DNA of 19,417 nucleotides from Rodentolepis nana (lineage: Eukaryota; Platyhelminthes; Cestoda; Cyclophyllidea; Hymenolepididae): positions 3,442-22,858 of the forward strand of contig UZAE01012946.1 of NCBI GenBank assembly GCA_900617975.1. Direction: 5' to 3'. The notes under the pieces were generated by a model. That model ran no database searches, was not told where the DNA came from, and saw only the letters and a program-made list of their open reading frames with translations. The translations under genes and the position numbers were made by a program. Positions 1-9,363 of this stretch are shown here, one piece after another. How positions within the stretch are numbered: the stretch's first letter is position 1; every line of letters starts with the position of its first letter.

Positions 1-317
1 AATTGCAGGCGTTTCGATAGTTATCATTAGCCCTGGAGCTGACTTCGGGGCTTTCCAGATATAAGAAGGAACATGATAGTGACAAACGTCGAGAGTGGGA
101 ACAGAAGAGTGATACATAGGTATAAAGGAGACAGGAAGAAAGACACAAAGGCATAAAACAGGTAAATGAGTACTGTGGAGGTGTTTGAATATGACAAATA
201 GTCGCCCCATAGTAGTTTGAAGTCAAAAGTCAATTGCCGATCAACAGACTTCTTTGCCGTATAAGTATACGTTGCCCAGGTTGCACCACGTGATTGTAAG
301 TCTATTACGTACTCCAC
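1..317 (-). repeat. Dispersed repeat, copy 1 (possibly cut by window edge)
   Basis: Read on the minus strand, this stretch aligns with 12918-13192 on the plus strand. Shared blocks, in order, are an ATAGACTT block, CACGTGGT/TACGTGGT followed by a CCTGGG block, a TATACT(T/C)ATAC block, CAAACTAC, CCACAGTACTCAT, GCCTTTGTGTCT, ACTCTTCTGTTC and a tail GTCAGCT..AGGGCTAATGATAACTAT. This copy carries about 35 extra bases near 215-250. An open frame of 100 codons crosses it on the minus strand, but the match to the second copy shows that this frame belongs to a repeat and is not a host exon. No tRNA-like A and B boxes and no reverse transcriptase are visible. The family (SINE-like, or the 3' end of a longer element) is unknown. 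Confidence 0.7.
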
Positions 318-574
318 ATTCGTAAACATAGAAATTGATAGTCACTCAGCATAACTTTTAGTGCCCGCAAACAAGTTGAAAAGTCTTTGAATGTCAACAA
401 TGTAAATTTTATGGAGGATTCGTTGATTTGAAGCGACTTACTAACATTAATGTTTAATTTAAAAGTAAAGATATATATTTACGATTTCTCTATCATTTAT
501 TGATTTGACGGGAATCTAAGAATCTGCACATATGCAGGTCTTAAATATTATAAAGATGGCTTCTATTCGATTGT

Positions 575-707
575 CATTTGGATAATGGGGAATATTGAGA
601 CAAGCCTTTAAGTTCCAAATCAAAGCAAAGACCTTTAATGAAGCCAACACGGTAGTATTTGTGCGTGTAATCTAGAGTACCATGCTGTGCGTTTACTTTC
701 AGGTTTG
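575..707 (-). pseudogene. Copy A exon 5, 3' part diverged
   Basis: It begins after acceptor TTCAAAG with CAAACCTG, identical to copy D, and encodes NLKVNAQHGTLDYTHKYYRVG, matching D's NLTVNS...YEYTHKFYRVG. After about 27 codons the similarity falls away and a TGA follows near 575. The 5' half is well supported; the 3' limit is approximate. Confidence 0.5.
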
Positions 708-776
708 CTTTGAATAAGAAAATAATTTAACTAAATACATCAAGATATATAAAACTAATAATTCCATCTCCACTAC

Positions 777-858
777 TACAATTTTTCTCGTTACTTAGAT
801 TATCTGGTTTGGTTCCAGCCCATTCGCAAAGTGTATACTTACCTGTCTATAAAGCGAT
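777..858 (-). pseudogene. Copy A exon 4, with stop
   Basis: An 82-nt block follows acceptor TTTTCTTCAAG. It shares TLCEW.G and, toward its end, NC with B exon 4 (ILCEWRG and NC). In phase 0 from exon 3 the fourth codon is TAG (847-849), where B has a sense codon. The position corresponding to the donor reads GTAGTG here, GTTAGT in B and GTAAGT in D, so only D has the full consensus. Confidence 0.55.
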
Positions 859-1062
859 CTTGAAGAAAAATGTTTTATGAAATTCAAGGAGAGATTAAAA
901 GAGAAATGAGCAATAGGAATAGAAATAAGTTGATCTTCAAATGTTGTATTCGTCTAATCGATAAATTATAAAATAACAGTAGGGTGTTTTGTCCATAAAT
1001 TTTAGGTTAATTTAAACTAAATTGTGCTACGTGTTTTTCAATCAGGTTGATTATTAACTTAC

Positions 1063-1166
1063 AAGACTGGGTTTAAGAGTGCCCTTAAACTTAAAGCTAA
1101 CATATATCGAATCGCTTCCTTTCGCCAATCTAACAAATGGATAAGAAGCATCCAGTATATCAGATC
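1063..1166 (-). pseudogene. Copy A exon 3, intact
   Basis: A 104-nt block is bounded by acceptor TTTTATAG and donor CTT|GTAAGT. Read in phase 1 it encodes GSDILDASYPFVRLAKGSD followed by a short hydrophobic strand (SIYVSFKFKG). It aligns without gaps to B exon 3 and has good splice sites on both sides. The pattern 'P...AKGSD..V.F..KG' resembles the first two strands of an Ig-like domain, but that is only a resemblance. Confidence 0.6.
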
Positions 1167-1228
1167 CTATAAAAATATGGGTACGTTAGGAAATATAAAA
1201 TGAACATAATATATTAATAACAAAATAT

Positions 1229-1252
1229 TATATATATATATATATATATATA
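1229..1252. repeat. (TA)n microsatellite
   Basis: About twelve TA dinucleotides lie in the intron between exons 2 and 3 of copy A. The corresponding introns of B and C lack the run. Confidence 0.9.
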
Positions 1253-1295
1253 AAACTTTCTTTTTTATTAAAATTTAGTTATTTATTCAGTATAC

Positions 1296-1556
1296 CCTCT
1301 TTCACAGGCTTGTAAATGCACTTTGGCAAGAAGTTGATGACACATCTATATTGCACTCCAAGGACAACCAATTGGTCTACGTTTGGCCCTTCTTTCATTG
1401 AAATAAAGGCAAACCCTTTATAATTGCGTTGTATTAATTTGCTAAATTACCCACTCTGTCATAGCAGGGCCTCTTCAGAAGTTAGGTATCCATTTCGCAT
1501 GTATTATTTTTAATAGTTATATATTTTGTACTATCATGCGAAATGCCATTTATAGT
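1296..1556 (-). pseudogene. Copy A exon 2, with stop
   Basis: The acceptor GGTTTTCAG ends at 1557 and the donor GAGG|GTATAC follows 1296. The length, 261 nt, matches copy B. In phase with exon 1 it is open for 24 codons and then has TAA at 1482-1484. The 3' half is open in a different frame and contains FISMKEGP, then DQLVV, then RCV.NFLPKC, which matches B residue for residue in the core. That 3' frame also carries TGA and TAA upstream, where B has CGA and CAA. Confidence 0.6.
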
Positions 1557-1594
1557 CTGAAAACCAAAAATCATTTGAAAAATTCAAAACGTAC

Positions 1595-1747
1595 AAGCAG
1601 CCCGCCTGTCCGAATTAACAAAGGCTCTGATTCATTGCTCAGCTTTGTGAAAAGTCGTGAACAAATTGCATCGGTCGGATTGAATATCACATTCCCGAAG
1701 GAGACATATGGTTGAAGGCGCATAAAGACTTGCAAAGAGGCGGTCAT
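1595..1747 (-). pseudogene. Copy A exon 1 (signal-like N-terminus), open
   Basis: The frame runs from ATG at 1745-1747 for 51 codons to a splice donor reading CTT|GTACGT. It shares the signature ICS, then TK.(S/N)NE(S/T)EPLLI.T, with the inverted copy E (11772-11930). The same DNA block is recognisable in B and C. Residues 1-20 are moderately hydrophobic; the equivalent B and E segments look more like a signal peptide. The start was chosen because ATG occupies the equivalent position in A and C, just downstream of a conserved TATA-like block. The exon is intact, but downstream exons of this copy carry stops. Confidence 0.6.
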
Positions 1748-1782
1748 GTGTTTTGAAATGTCGTTAAGCAATCCTCACAGCT

Positions 1783-1791
1783 TTTATATTT
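1783..1791 (-). promoter_or_regulatory. TATA-like block upstream of copy A exon 1
   Basis: On the minus strand the sequence AAATATAAAAGCTGTG lies about 35 nt upstream of the exon 1 ATG. B (8125-8136), C (14607-14618) and E (11736-11745) have TATTTAAAGC at the same offset. Conservation across four diverged copies suggests a core promoter, but the spacing would leave almost no 5' UTR. An unrecognised upstream exon edge is the alternative. Confidence 0.35.
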
Positions 1792-2105
1792 CCTTTTTGA
1801 AAAAATAACTGCCATTTTAATTGCGAATTCTAAATATAAGCGTTTGTTTAGCGCGTATACCAAGTCCAAAACTACTCGTGTGAAAAGAAATGCGCAAATT
1901 GCCAATGCGTGTACTGTGCTTATGTTAATGTTTATCTCTAATTGAACATGATCACTTTGCATTCAATGTTTCAATCAAATTTCCATTTTTAGTACATTGG
2001 AAATAAATGTCCTTAATAAAAAACGATTTAATGACCAGTTATTTAAAGGATTTATCTGCTGATATGAAATTCATGTTGTGGAATGCGTTCAAGCCTCTGC
2101 ATTGT

Positions 2106-2162
2106 GTGTATAGCCTTTACATCATCCAAAGACATCCACTTGTTCTGGTCACAATTCGTGAA
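2106..2162 (-). pseudogene. FTN-type exon relic 1
   Basis: The minus-strand frame begins FTNCDQNKWMSLDD. It resembles 4143-4195 (FTNSE, stop, NKWLALFD) and 16815-16852 (STNCGVDEW). All three share CACGAAT(T/A)GTG near the start and a Trp codon shortly after. It sits about 320 bp upstream of copy A's TATA-like block. It may be a displaced 3' exon of the neighbouring unit. Boundaries and splice sites are not clear. Confidence 0.35.
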
Positions 2163-2229
2163 ATCGTCATGTGGATTTCACTTGCTTTCAAGTTAAATAA
2201 CCTAAAAATTGCTTAAAATTATTTTTTAA

Positions 2230-4070
2230 ATATTGTTTATTGGGAAAAAAGCATTACCAGACATTCAGACTATTACGATTTTACAACGCCATGAATGCGA
2301 TAACTTACCTGCAATGAAATCGAATCTGTTTGCACAAATTTTATTATTTGCAAAGGGAATGTTAAGTAGTTGCTCAATTGAATTAGTTAGCATACCTTGG
2401 AGGTCAAAGTAATCATTCTGACGTTAATTGAAAAAAAGACATTTTTTTCTTTCAAACGAAAATGATGAATTATTCCAAAGTTTCGTATTCTACTAAAATA
2501 CCCACAGTGAGGATGAGAGTCTTTGACTGCTGTATATTTGCTTTGGAAAAATGGAGTAAATTTAAATAAACATTTCGGGCTCATTTAGTGTAATTACTTC
2601 GAGAAAAAAAATGAATTGCTATTGTAAATTTAGAGTTGTTATTTCGAGATGATTGTTAGAAAACATCTACTGTTTAGCACATTACACATCTGCCAATTAA
2701 GTTAAATTTAATGTGAAATTGGTATAAATCAATCAATGGGTAAATTTCATCAGCTCAATAAATCGAATTTTCAATCACACGAGGTAAACATGAGATGATA
2801 AATAGTGATCAATGTAATCTACATTTACGCGTTTACAGGATTACTTTAGCACACACGTATTGATGATGTATTTGCTTCAAATGGAACTTCTATAAAACGT
2901 AAACATGGTTTAACACGCAACTGTAAGGTTCAGAATTTGAAATACTTAAAGTCAAACTTAAAATTAAGACGACCAATTACGTTGCTTAAAATGTAAATGT
3001 AAGGCTGTGCAAGCAGCTTTAACCAGGAGGAGCTAGAGACCACGTTGGTGGCACAGAGAGCTCTATTTATTTTAAACACAAAATTTACAACCACCAATAT
3101 ATATCTACTGTCCACATTATTCTAATCAGCGATAGTCCCAATTGTCACTGTATTTTGGCAAGGCATTACTGGTGAAAAATTAGTAAGACATCATAAAATA
3201 AGTAAACCGAATAAGCTTTGATTGAGTCGAACATGCTGGATAGTCATTTGACTCAATAGGAAACGCTGGAGTCTACGTTGCTAGAATGCTATTAGAGGAA
3301 AGTGGATTAACTATTTCCCTGGGAAAATTTGACGATGATATAGTGAGGTGAAACAGTAGGTGGTTATGGTTAAACACCGAGGAGACCGTTCATTTGATAA
3401 TCATCGTTGACTCTTCGTAGGTCATATTTTGCGTGGGACTGGCTCAAAGCTCTCAGTTAGCAAATTGGTTGTTTAAATTTCAACAGAAGAAGTTCACAGA
3501 AGACTAGAGCCATAATTCATTTCAAATAATGCCATTTGTAAGATCGATTGAATTTATGGTGAGATTGTAGATTTAATGAAGATGGAATTAACCTGACCTG
3601 TGAGGGGAATGATATTTGGTCAGAGGTGGAGGAACTTCATGCGAAATCGATTAAAATTCGTTTTACGTAAATGAATGCGATTGAATATCTCCAGAAACTT
3701 AAAAATAAATTAAAGAAACTTCTTCTTTTGCAGTGGTAAATGTTAAAATGGATAATTTTATATATTTATGCTTAAATTAAGTTGTCTAAGGCAACATCTC
3801 ATATCTGCTGCAGTTAGATCAGGCTTCAACGAAAACAGATTTGAAACTGCAAAACTATTTATAAATGTAAAAATGGCAATGTCTTTCATTTTATACCTTC
3901 ATCGAAATTTTTTACGATTTAAGTAATTCAATAAATTAATTTCTTTGCTCAAATTAATTACTTAAAACAATATTCATTTGCTTTAGTTTTTTTGTGTCTC
4001 TTATGTTTAGTTATAAATTAGAAATGATTATTTACCATAGACGGATAAATGCACATTCATCAATATTATT
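2230..4070. other. No gene seen; 5' flank of copy A
   Basis: I see no supported exon here. Around 2308-2330 a block (ACCTGCAATGAAATCGA) matches the 5' flanks of B (8938-8956) and C (15359-15376), so part of it belongs to the repeated unit. Near 3517-3535 a TTTCAAATAATGCCATTT block resembles B near 8519. A locally GC-richer patch lies at 3003-3065. Short open frames here have no copy-to-copy support. Confidence 0.4.
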
Positions 4071-4142
4071 GATTTGAAAAGGACTGAGCAAAATTTACTC
4101 TATTTTGAGCCTTCAAAGCAGCCAATTCCTCCTATTGATTGG

Positions 4143-4195
4143 ATTACACTCAAGTCGAACAAAGCCAACCACTTGTTTCATTCACTATTCGTGAA
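4143..4195 (-). pseudogene. FTN-type exon relic 2 (copy B side)
   Basis: The minus-strand frame begins FTNSE, then a TGA, then NKWLALFD. It matches the relics at 2106-2162 and 16815-16852. Its distance to the copy D relic, about 12.66 kb, is close to twice the unit length, so it is probably the same downstream exon in copy B. The in-frame TGA breaks it. Confidence 0.4.
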
Positions 4196-4199
4196 CTTG

Positions 4200-5815
4200 T
4201 TGAGCACGTTCACGTCATTTAATTTCTCTTGTCTAATTAGGCCAATATATATGAAACAATTTTCCAAAATAATGATTTCCCTGACAAAATGGCCCAAGCT
4301 TTTAGTTCATTTCTCTTTTAAAGTTTTGCGATTTTAAATGCTGAGAAAGTTAAAATTTTGTGTCATCTTAGAATGTATAATAATAAATGAAAAAAATGAG
4401 AAGTAGAATATTTTCTCAAGACAGTTTAAAGCACATTCATTGGCATTACGGATTAATAAAAGTAGCCTCCCATTCCATTGGAAAAGTGCAAATTAAAATC
4501 TAAGAGATACGTTTGCCTTTTCTAATTGAAAAGTGATTTACTTGTTGTAATTTGTTTTCATTCAATAGAATGACACTATGATAAGATCTGATCTAATCCT
4601 CTTGAGGTAATTTGAGCTAAACACTATTGAATTTAATACTGATATTTTTTCTCAAATGTAACATGGGTACCTTGACCATATCCGATTAAATTCTTGATCG
4701 CATAAATTAATGCAAGAATAATGATTTTCATTTTTGCAAAACAGTAATCACTTGGGTTACTTTTTGCAACATTTTCTCCGTGAATGAATGGCTGTTAACC
4801 TTACTTTCAAGATTATTATTTCGATCTGGGTATAATCTCCTGTTACAAAATTTCCACATACTTTGAATGACTATTTAAAGCCACCTTTGCAATAATATAT
4901 ACCTGAAGATCGCCAAACCTTCGACGTCTCATGAAATAAAGATTTGAAAGAGCAATCGGATGTCAAAAGTCTTTGCCTATTTATTTAACAATTAACGTTA
5001 TTAACTTGTTCCAAACCATCGAATCATTCAGAAATTTATAATATTGTCCTTCATACCATTTCAACTCTTTTGATGGCTCCAATAGTTCTGTTGATTGAAT
5101 GTGGATTTTCATGTTCATTAATGACCTGATAAAATTTAAAGTCAAATGATTTTTTTAAAAAGCGAATTCTTAGTTGAGGCATGGTTTACTTGAATACCAA
5201 TTTCCAAATATAATACAATGTATGCACAATGGTTTCTTTGTTATTTAATTAACAAGAAATAAACTAACTCATCTTCATTTCATTTATTTTTCTTTTTTTA
5301 AATGAAGAAATTTTTTTTTTGTCCCAATAGAAGCCCTAGTTGGGTGAAACATATGATTTTCTTCAATTCAGAAATTTTCGTCATAAACTGTCTTTCTGAG
5401 TAGCAATTTCACAATGGATTCAACGTGATTTTCATTATTGGCGAAGTTAAATGCACTGTTGAAAATTAGTGAAATTTATTATCATAAGTCAACATTCTAA
5501 AATTAATATTTGACTTAAAATTGAATTTGTCCGTATTTTTTTAATGGACGCAAAAACCCACTAAAGAAACATTTTTATTAACATTACAAAACACAATGCA
5601 GTGTCCCATATTTATTCGATTATGAAACATTTATTTGTAGGCCAATTCAAATCCTGTTTTAAAAGTTTCGCATGTTTGCTGATTTCAACGGAAATCAGGT
5701 TTCATCATTCGGAAATCCACAATGTGATTCCAACAAGAACTGAATAAATTATAATATAAGGTCAATTAAGTTGTTGAAACGACAGATCGCTGATTAAAAT
5801 ATTTTGGCAAAAAAA
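4200..5815. other. No gene seen; 3' part of unit B
   Basis: AT-rich sequence without a supported exon. At about 4901-4950 a segment beginning ACCTGAAGATCGCC and continuing to CGACGTCTCATGAAATAAAG resembles the tails of some dispersed retroelements. I see only this one copy, so it is not called as an element. Confidence 0.3.
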
Positions 5816-5821
5816 ACTTAC

Positions 5822-5891
5822 TTGAAAAAATTGATTTAATTCGGAAACCTATTTTTAATGTAAATGCAAAGTCGGTGTAATTTTAGACAAA
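5822..5891 (-). pseudogene. Copy B exon 8, broken
   Basis: A 70-nt block lies between acceptor TTAATTTCAG and donor CAA|GTAAGT. It aligns with copy D exon 8 (69 nt; LSTNSLTFL.. there, LSKITPTLHLH here). In the phase set by exon 7 it has two stops, TAA then TAG. It also has one base more than D. Confidence 0.45.
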
Positions 5892-6137
5892 CTGAAATTA
5901 AAACCAATTAGTTTTCCACTTTGAATATGCAATGATTTGTTCTGCACAATTCAATGTTAAAGAGGCGACAACTGAAAAAACTGCAATTAAGAAAATTTCT
6001 TCTATTTATTATATTTTATATCATAAGCATTTCGCCAATTCACGATGTCTTGCAAGAACCATTTTGATACTTCGATGATATCATTTTAAACCGATGTGTT
6101 TGATTGTGTAGAAAGATCAATTCAAATTCTGACTGAC

Positions 6138-6309
6138 CTCTGCTTGTTGCTATAATCTCTAAAAATGTCTGAATTGTCATATTCAACCATCATTTTTATA
6201 TGCAAGCTTATGATTGCATCAGTAGTAATTTTCAACTCATATTCGTGATAAGAATACACATTAAACGCGTTTAAAACCTCGCGATATTGCGCAAAAAAGA
6301 CTATTTGAC
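6138..6309 (-). pseudogene. Copy B exon 7, open
   Basis: The open block ends at donor CAGAG|GTCAGT and encodes YSYHEYELKITTDAIISLHI, then MMVEYDNSDIFRDYSNKQR. Copy D has the same block at 18142 to about 18290 (FELKIATD, stop, ...NYDMLEQDVSDICRDVG). The 5' limit is chosen as the AG that gives the phase exon 6 needs (ATTGAAG|GT). It lacks a good pyrimidine tract, so the start is uncertain. This is the longest undamaged piece of copy B. Confidence 0.55.
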
Positions 6310-6866
6310 CTTCAATTGTTCTCAACTTATTCTCGAAAATTAAAGTTCTGTTATTTGCAATGTTTTCATCAGTGTCTCAAGGTAGCTTTCAGGTTCGGAT
6401 TCGGTTTATATTTGATTAAACCAATAAATATTTAGTCGTTTAATTTGTGTTAACGAATTAGCTAAAATATTATGCTTATGGAATTTCGCTTAAATGTAAG
6501 GTATTTGCTATGTAATTTGTGCGGGTCAATTTTATTAACGTGTGCATTGCTTTAGTGTGGGCTAAATGCTCTCTTCACGATTTAAATGTCGTAATAATTT
6601 TAGTCAAAGACATATTTTGCTATGCGATTAAAATAACTAAATTCACTAATATCTCTGAAGAAGAAAATTGCTTTCACCATATTATTTATATTTATTTTAA
6701 CAATTCAAAATTTTGATATAAATATTACAATGTAGGACAATGGAGACTTTGTCCATTTGTTTACCTTCCGTAGTTGTATGGACAATATATTCTATTGTTA
6801 TGAGAATTACAAATATTTCAGAGTTTCATATGGAGTTGGATTGAAAATTATCTGAATGAAACTTAC

Positions 6867-6896
6867 TTGAACACTCCTATTCATCCGGAGAAGTGC
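6867..6896 (-). pseudogene. Copy B exon 6 (30-nt mini-exon), with stop
   Basis: A 30-nt block lies between CCTTTAG and donor CAA|GTAAGT and reads (G)TSPDE, TAG, ECS. Copy D has 30 nt at the matching place reading (G)TSPDVVECS. Both neighbours have phase 1, so the mini-exon preserves the frame. The stop is at 6877-6879. Confidence 0.5.
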
Positions 6897-6963
6897 CTAA
6901 AGGCATTGCATATCTCTTACAATTTCATTTTAAATAAAAAATTCTTTTAATAAATATTCTTAC

Positions 6964-7105
6964 CTCCTTTTGTCCAATCAATAGTAACTCCCACAATTGA
7001 TGGACTAACAGAAAACTTAAATGTTTTTTATGCTTTCATTGTTAACTCGGTCGTATTCAAGCATGTAGTCTAGTGTGTCTTCTTAGGTGTTCACTATCAT
7101 ATTTT
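6964..7105 (-). pseudogene. Copy B exon 5, frameshifted
   Basis: The block lies between acceptor TATTGAAAG and donor GGAG|GTAAGA. It is 142 nt against 141 in copy D. An extra A in the run near the middle shifts the frame, and TAA (7083-7085) replaces D's CAA. The core VGVTI.WTK is the same in both copies once the extra base is allowed for. Confidence 0.6.
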
Positions 7106-7172
7106 CTTTCAATAGAAATTTTTTGTTACATAAATTCAGGCAACATTAATAATTTTTTCCTTTTCCACTAAC

Positions 7173-7254
7173 TACAATTTTGTGTGGATTCTTCGGGAAT
7201 GAGTGTGGCTCCACGCCATTCGCAAAGTATACCATTATTTGAGATCAGAAACAT
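7173..7254 (-). pseudogene. Copy B exon 4, open
   Basis: An 82-nt block after acceptor GGTTCTTCAAG encodes MFLISNNGILCEWRGATLIP and ends in NC. It aligns gap-free with A exon 4. The donor reads GTTAGT, weaker than D's GTAAGT. Conserved Cys and Trp (LCEW) plus NC suggest a disulfide-stabilised extracellular domain. Confidence 0.55.
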
Positions 7255-7456
7255 CTTGAAGAACCCTGTTGTTTGGTATTAATAGATAGATTTTAAAACA
7301 ATATGCTATTTTCAGAGAGTATTATTGTGTCTTAAGAGCCATTTTCATTCAATATAAAATATATTTGAGATGATATCAGCATTTTGACCTCCAAATTTAA
7401 ACTTAGGCAAACTAATTTCAGTATAGCTATTTCAATCATGTCGATTATTAACTTAC

Positions 7457-7560
7457 ACAAAATGGATTTTGAATGCCTTTTATCTTAAAGTTAACTTTAA
7501 CCAAATCGCTTCCTTTCGCAAATCGAATGAACGGATAGGATGCATTCAGTATAACTGATC
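7457..7560 (-). pseudogene. Copy B exon 3, intact
   Basis: A 104-nt block with acceptor TTTTCATAG and donor TGT|GTAAGT encodes GSVILNASYPFIRFAKGSD, then LVKVNFKIKGIQNPFC. Same length as A exon 3, with no gap and about 60% identical residues. This is the cleanest exon in the window. Confidence 0.65.
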
Positions 7561-7635
7561 CTATGAAAAGTTTTTTTGAGTAAGGACATATTTAATGAAC
7601 ATATTTTTTTAACAGCAAAAACATAGATCGTTTAC

Positions 7636-7896
7636 GCTGTTTCGCAGGCTTGTAGGTACAGTTTGGTAAGAAATTGGGAACACATCTATGCGTTTTTCCT
7701 TCGACAACCAATTGATCCATACTTGGTCCATCTTTCATTGAAATAATGACATATTCTGTAACATTGGGCTGTTTTAAAGTACTTAATTGCCGTCTATCTC
7801 GTGGCAGGGTTTCCATTTGATATTTTCATCTATTACACATTCTTTACGTTCAATGTTAATATATTTAATACCACCATTCAGAATCGCGTACAAATT
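7636..7896 (-). pseudogene. Copy B exon 2, frame change midway
   Basis: The acceptor is TTATGCTCAG and the donor is CAGC|GTAAAC; length is 261 nt. In phase with exon 1 it reads NLYAILNGGIKYINIERKEC through KPCHEIDGN and meets TAA at 7783-7785. From about 7816 a second frame is open to the donor: LSTLKQPNVTEYVIISMKDG, then MDQLVVEG and HRCVPNFLPNCTYKPAK. Only this second frame joins exon 3 in phase. The same switch occurs in A and C. Confidence 0.6.
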
Positions 7897-7942
7897 CTGA
7901 GCATAAAACAATAAAACTTTTTTTGCCGAATTCAAAACGCAC

Positions 7943-8092
7943 TTTCAGTCCTCCTGTCTTAATCAACAAGGGCTGTTTCTTTATCTGGTGTTGTAATGAT
8001 TTGTGAACAAACTGCGTCGATCGACATTAAATCAACATTCCCAAAGAGACATGTAGTTGAAGCAACACAAAGACTAGCCGAGAGGCGATCCT
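7943..8092 (-). pseudogene. Copy B exon 1, start codon lost
   Basis: A 150-nt block ends at donor AAA|GTGCGT. The position of the start codon reads AGG where A and C have ATG. The next codons (IASRLVFVLLQLHVSLG) look like a signal peptide core. One base is missing after that and two more near EPLLI, compared with A and E, so the middle is out of frame. Confidence 0.6.
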
Positions 8093-8124
8093 TTTCCTTG
8101 GATCACAGTTAAGTAATTGGCACA

Positions 8125-8136
8125 GCTTTAAATATC
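8125..8136 (-). promoter_or_regulatory. TATA-like block upstream of copy B exon 1
   Basis: GATATTTAAAGC on the minus strand lies about 35 nt upstream of the former start codon. It is identical in copy C and nearly so in E. Confidence 0.35.
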
Positions 8137-8329
8137 TCTTCTTTAGAAAATTTTATTGCAATCGTGATTGATAATCAATGCATTTGCTTATTGTGCGTGA
8201 ATTAAAATTTCAAAACACATCTCGTGCGGAAATTGCCAACGTGAGCAATGGTTATGTTACGATTAGTTTTATGGAAACATGATTATAATTCATTCAATAT
8301 TTCAATTGAATTTTCATTTTGTAAAAATC

Positions 8330-9290
8330 AACGGAGGAGAGATCAATATGGTCTTCTGAAATCCTTGATAAGAAAATTGACGTCGCGTTAGAACCGATAG
8401 GTTTAATTTACTTTTGATTGTCACCAATAAAAGACTTTAAAGACTCCCAAAGAGTTTAAATATCTTTGACGAACAGTTTCCGCACATTTAAATGGTTACA
8501 TGAGTTAAAATAATTTGATTTCAAATAATGCAGTTCTATTTCTGCTTAGAATTCAATTTATGAATAACAATAAATTAACAACAGTGTTTTGCTGCCATTA
8601 AGATGAGAATTTTATTGGGATATATTCGATCGTTCAGATATTCATTTCTTATTGGTGAACTGTACGCAAATTAATAGACACAATAGCTGTTGTTTGCAAG
8701 AAAAGGAAGCAATTTAGAACTCCAAAGTTGAATTGTGAGCTTCTGATGAAAAATATAAGAGAAGTAAAGGTATAATTTCCCCATTCTTCGTAATAAGTTA
8801 AAAATTACTGTGAGGTAAAAGAATTTATGCAGAAACTTATCGCGATTCAAGAGCGTTTTATCTGTTTATTATTTACTAATCATATTCCCTGCAATATTGT
8901 CATAATTTAATTCCTTAAAAACGATTTGATCGAGTAACCTGCAGATGAAATCGACTCAATACGAATTGCATAATTTAGGGGCAAATTTTCTTATCAAATC
9001 TTGGATTATTTGGCATTATGTTCCAAGCCTGTTCAGAACACAAAATTAAAAATTGGTCACGCTATACCCAAGATAAGAATCCATACACTTCATAAGTAGG
9101 AGGCATTTTTTCATTTTAATAAAATTAAACAATGATATGATTCGGATCACCCAAATTAGAAAGACAAAGAGTGAATACGCCAGTGTGTCCCATTGTCCGC
9201 ATTTAATTCAGGTTTGAAGTGTTTAAGGAGGTTGGAGCGTCAAGAATAAGATCATCTTATGATAGAACTCTCCGACTACCTGAATCTATA
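8330..9290. repeat. 5' flank of unit B, homologous to the flank of unit C
   Basis: Non-coding sequence that aligns in order with 14780-15660. Matching blocks include CTGAAATCC, a GTCACCA block, an AATAGCTRYTGTTTG block, CAATATTGTCATAAT (8895 and 15319), AACCTGC.GATGAAATC/AACCTGCTAATGAAATC (8937 and 15359) and CCAAGCCTG(T/C)TCAGAA. It shows that the duplicated unit includes long intergenic DNA. No gene is seen in it. Confidence 0.55.
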
Positions 9291-9307
9291 TTTCTTAGTA
9301 AACTCTT

Positions 9308-9314
9308 TATTCCG

Positions 9315-9356
<42 letters not shown>

Positions 9357-9358
9357 CG

Positions 9359-9363
<5 letters not shown>
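9308..9363. repeat. 56-bp perfect palindrome with AT core
   Basis: TATTCCGTTAT at the left end is the exact inverse of ATAACGGAATA at the right end, with an uninterrupted AT dinucleotide core. The strand can fold into a single long hairpin. Confidence 0.9.

Larger units (their letters stand above)
575..1747 (-). pseudogene. Tandem gene copy A, exons 1-5 of an unrecognised secreted-protein family
   Basis: Five blocks on the minus strand match copies B, C, D or E: exon 1 (1595-1747), exon 2 (1296-1556), exon 3 (1063-1166), exon 4 (777-858) and part of exon 5 (about 575-707). Exons 2, 3 and 4 are 261, 104 and 82 nt, the same as in B. Phases are 1 at the exon 2/3 junction, 0 at 3/4 and 1 at 4/5, so the spliced frame would be continuous there. 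Exon 1 is open and starts with ATG. Exon 2 has an in-frame TAA at 1482-1484 and exon 4 a TAG at 847-849, so the copy cannot give a full protein. Exons 6 onward are not found; the dispersed repeat occupies 1-317. I do not recognise the family. The calls rest on copy-to-copy comparison only. Confidence 0.65.
4143..8092 (-). pseudogene. Tandem gene copy B, the most complete copy, disabled
   Basis: Exons in transcription order are 1 (7943-8092), 2 (7636-7896), 3 (7457-7560), 4 (7173-7254), 5 (6964-7105), 6 (6867-6896), 7 (6138 to about 6309), 8 (5822-5891) and probably an FTN-type exon (4143-4195). Splice phases from exon 2 to exon 8 are mutually consistent (1, 0, 1, 1, 1, 2). The predicted chain is an exported protein with a hydrophobic N-terminus, a Cys-containing segment (HRCVPNFLPNC), an LCEW motif and beta-strand-like blocks. 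It is dead as it stands: ATG reads AGG (8090-8092), exon 1 has 1-nt and 2-nt deletions, exon 5 has TAA (7083-7085) and one extra base, exon 6 has TAG (6877-6879) and exon 8 has two stops. The function is unknown. An Ig-like ectodomain is my best guess, at low confidence. Confidence 0.65.

Noticed and set aside
27..329. 100-codon minus-strand open frame with a hydrophobic middle, first taken for a membrane protein exon
   Set aside because: The whole stretch aligns with the repeat at 12918-13192, where the frame is not kept. It is repeat sequence.
4901..4950. CCTGAAGATCGCC...CGACGTCTCATGAAATAAAG as a retroelement tail or ribozyme-like motif
   Set aside because: Only one copy in the window, and the hammerhead core is incomplete. 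Not enough to call.
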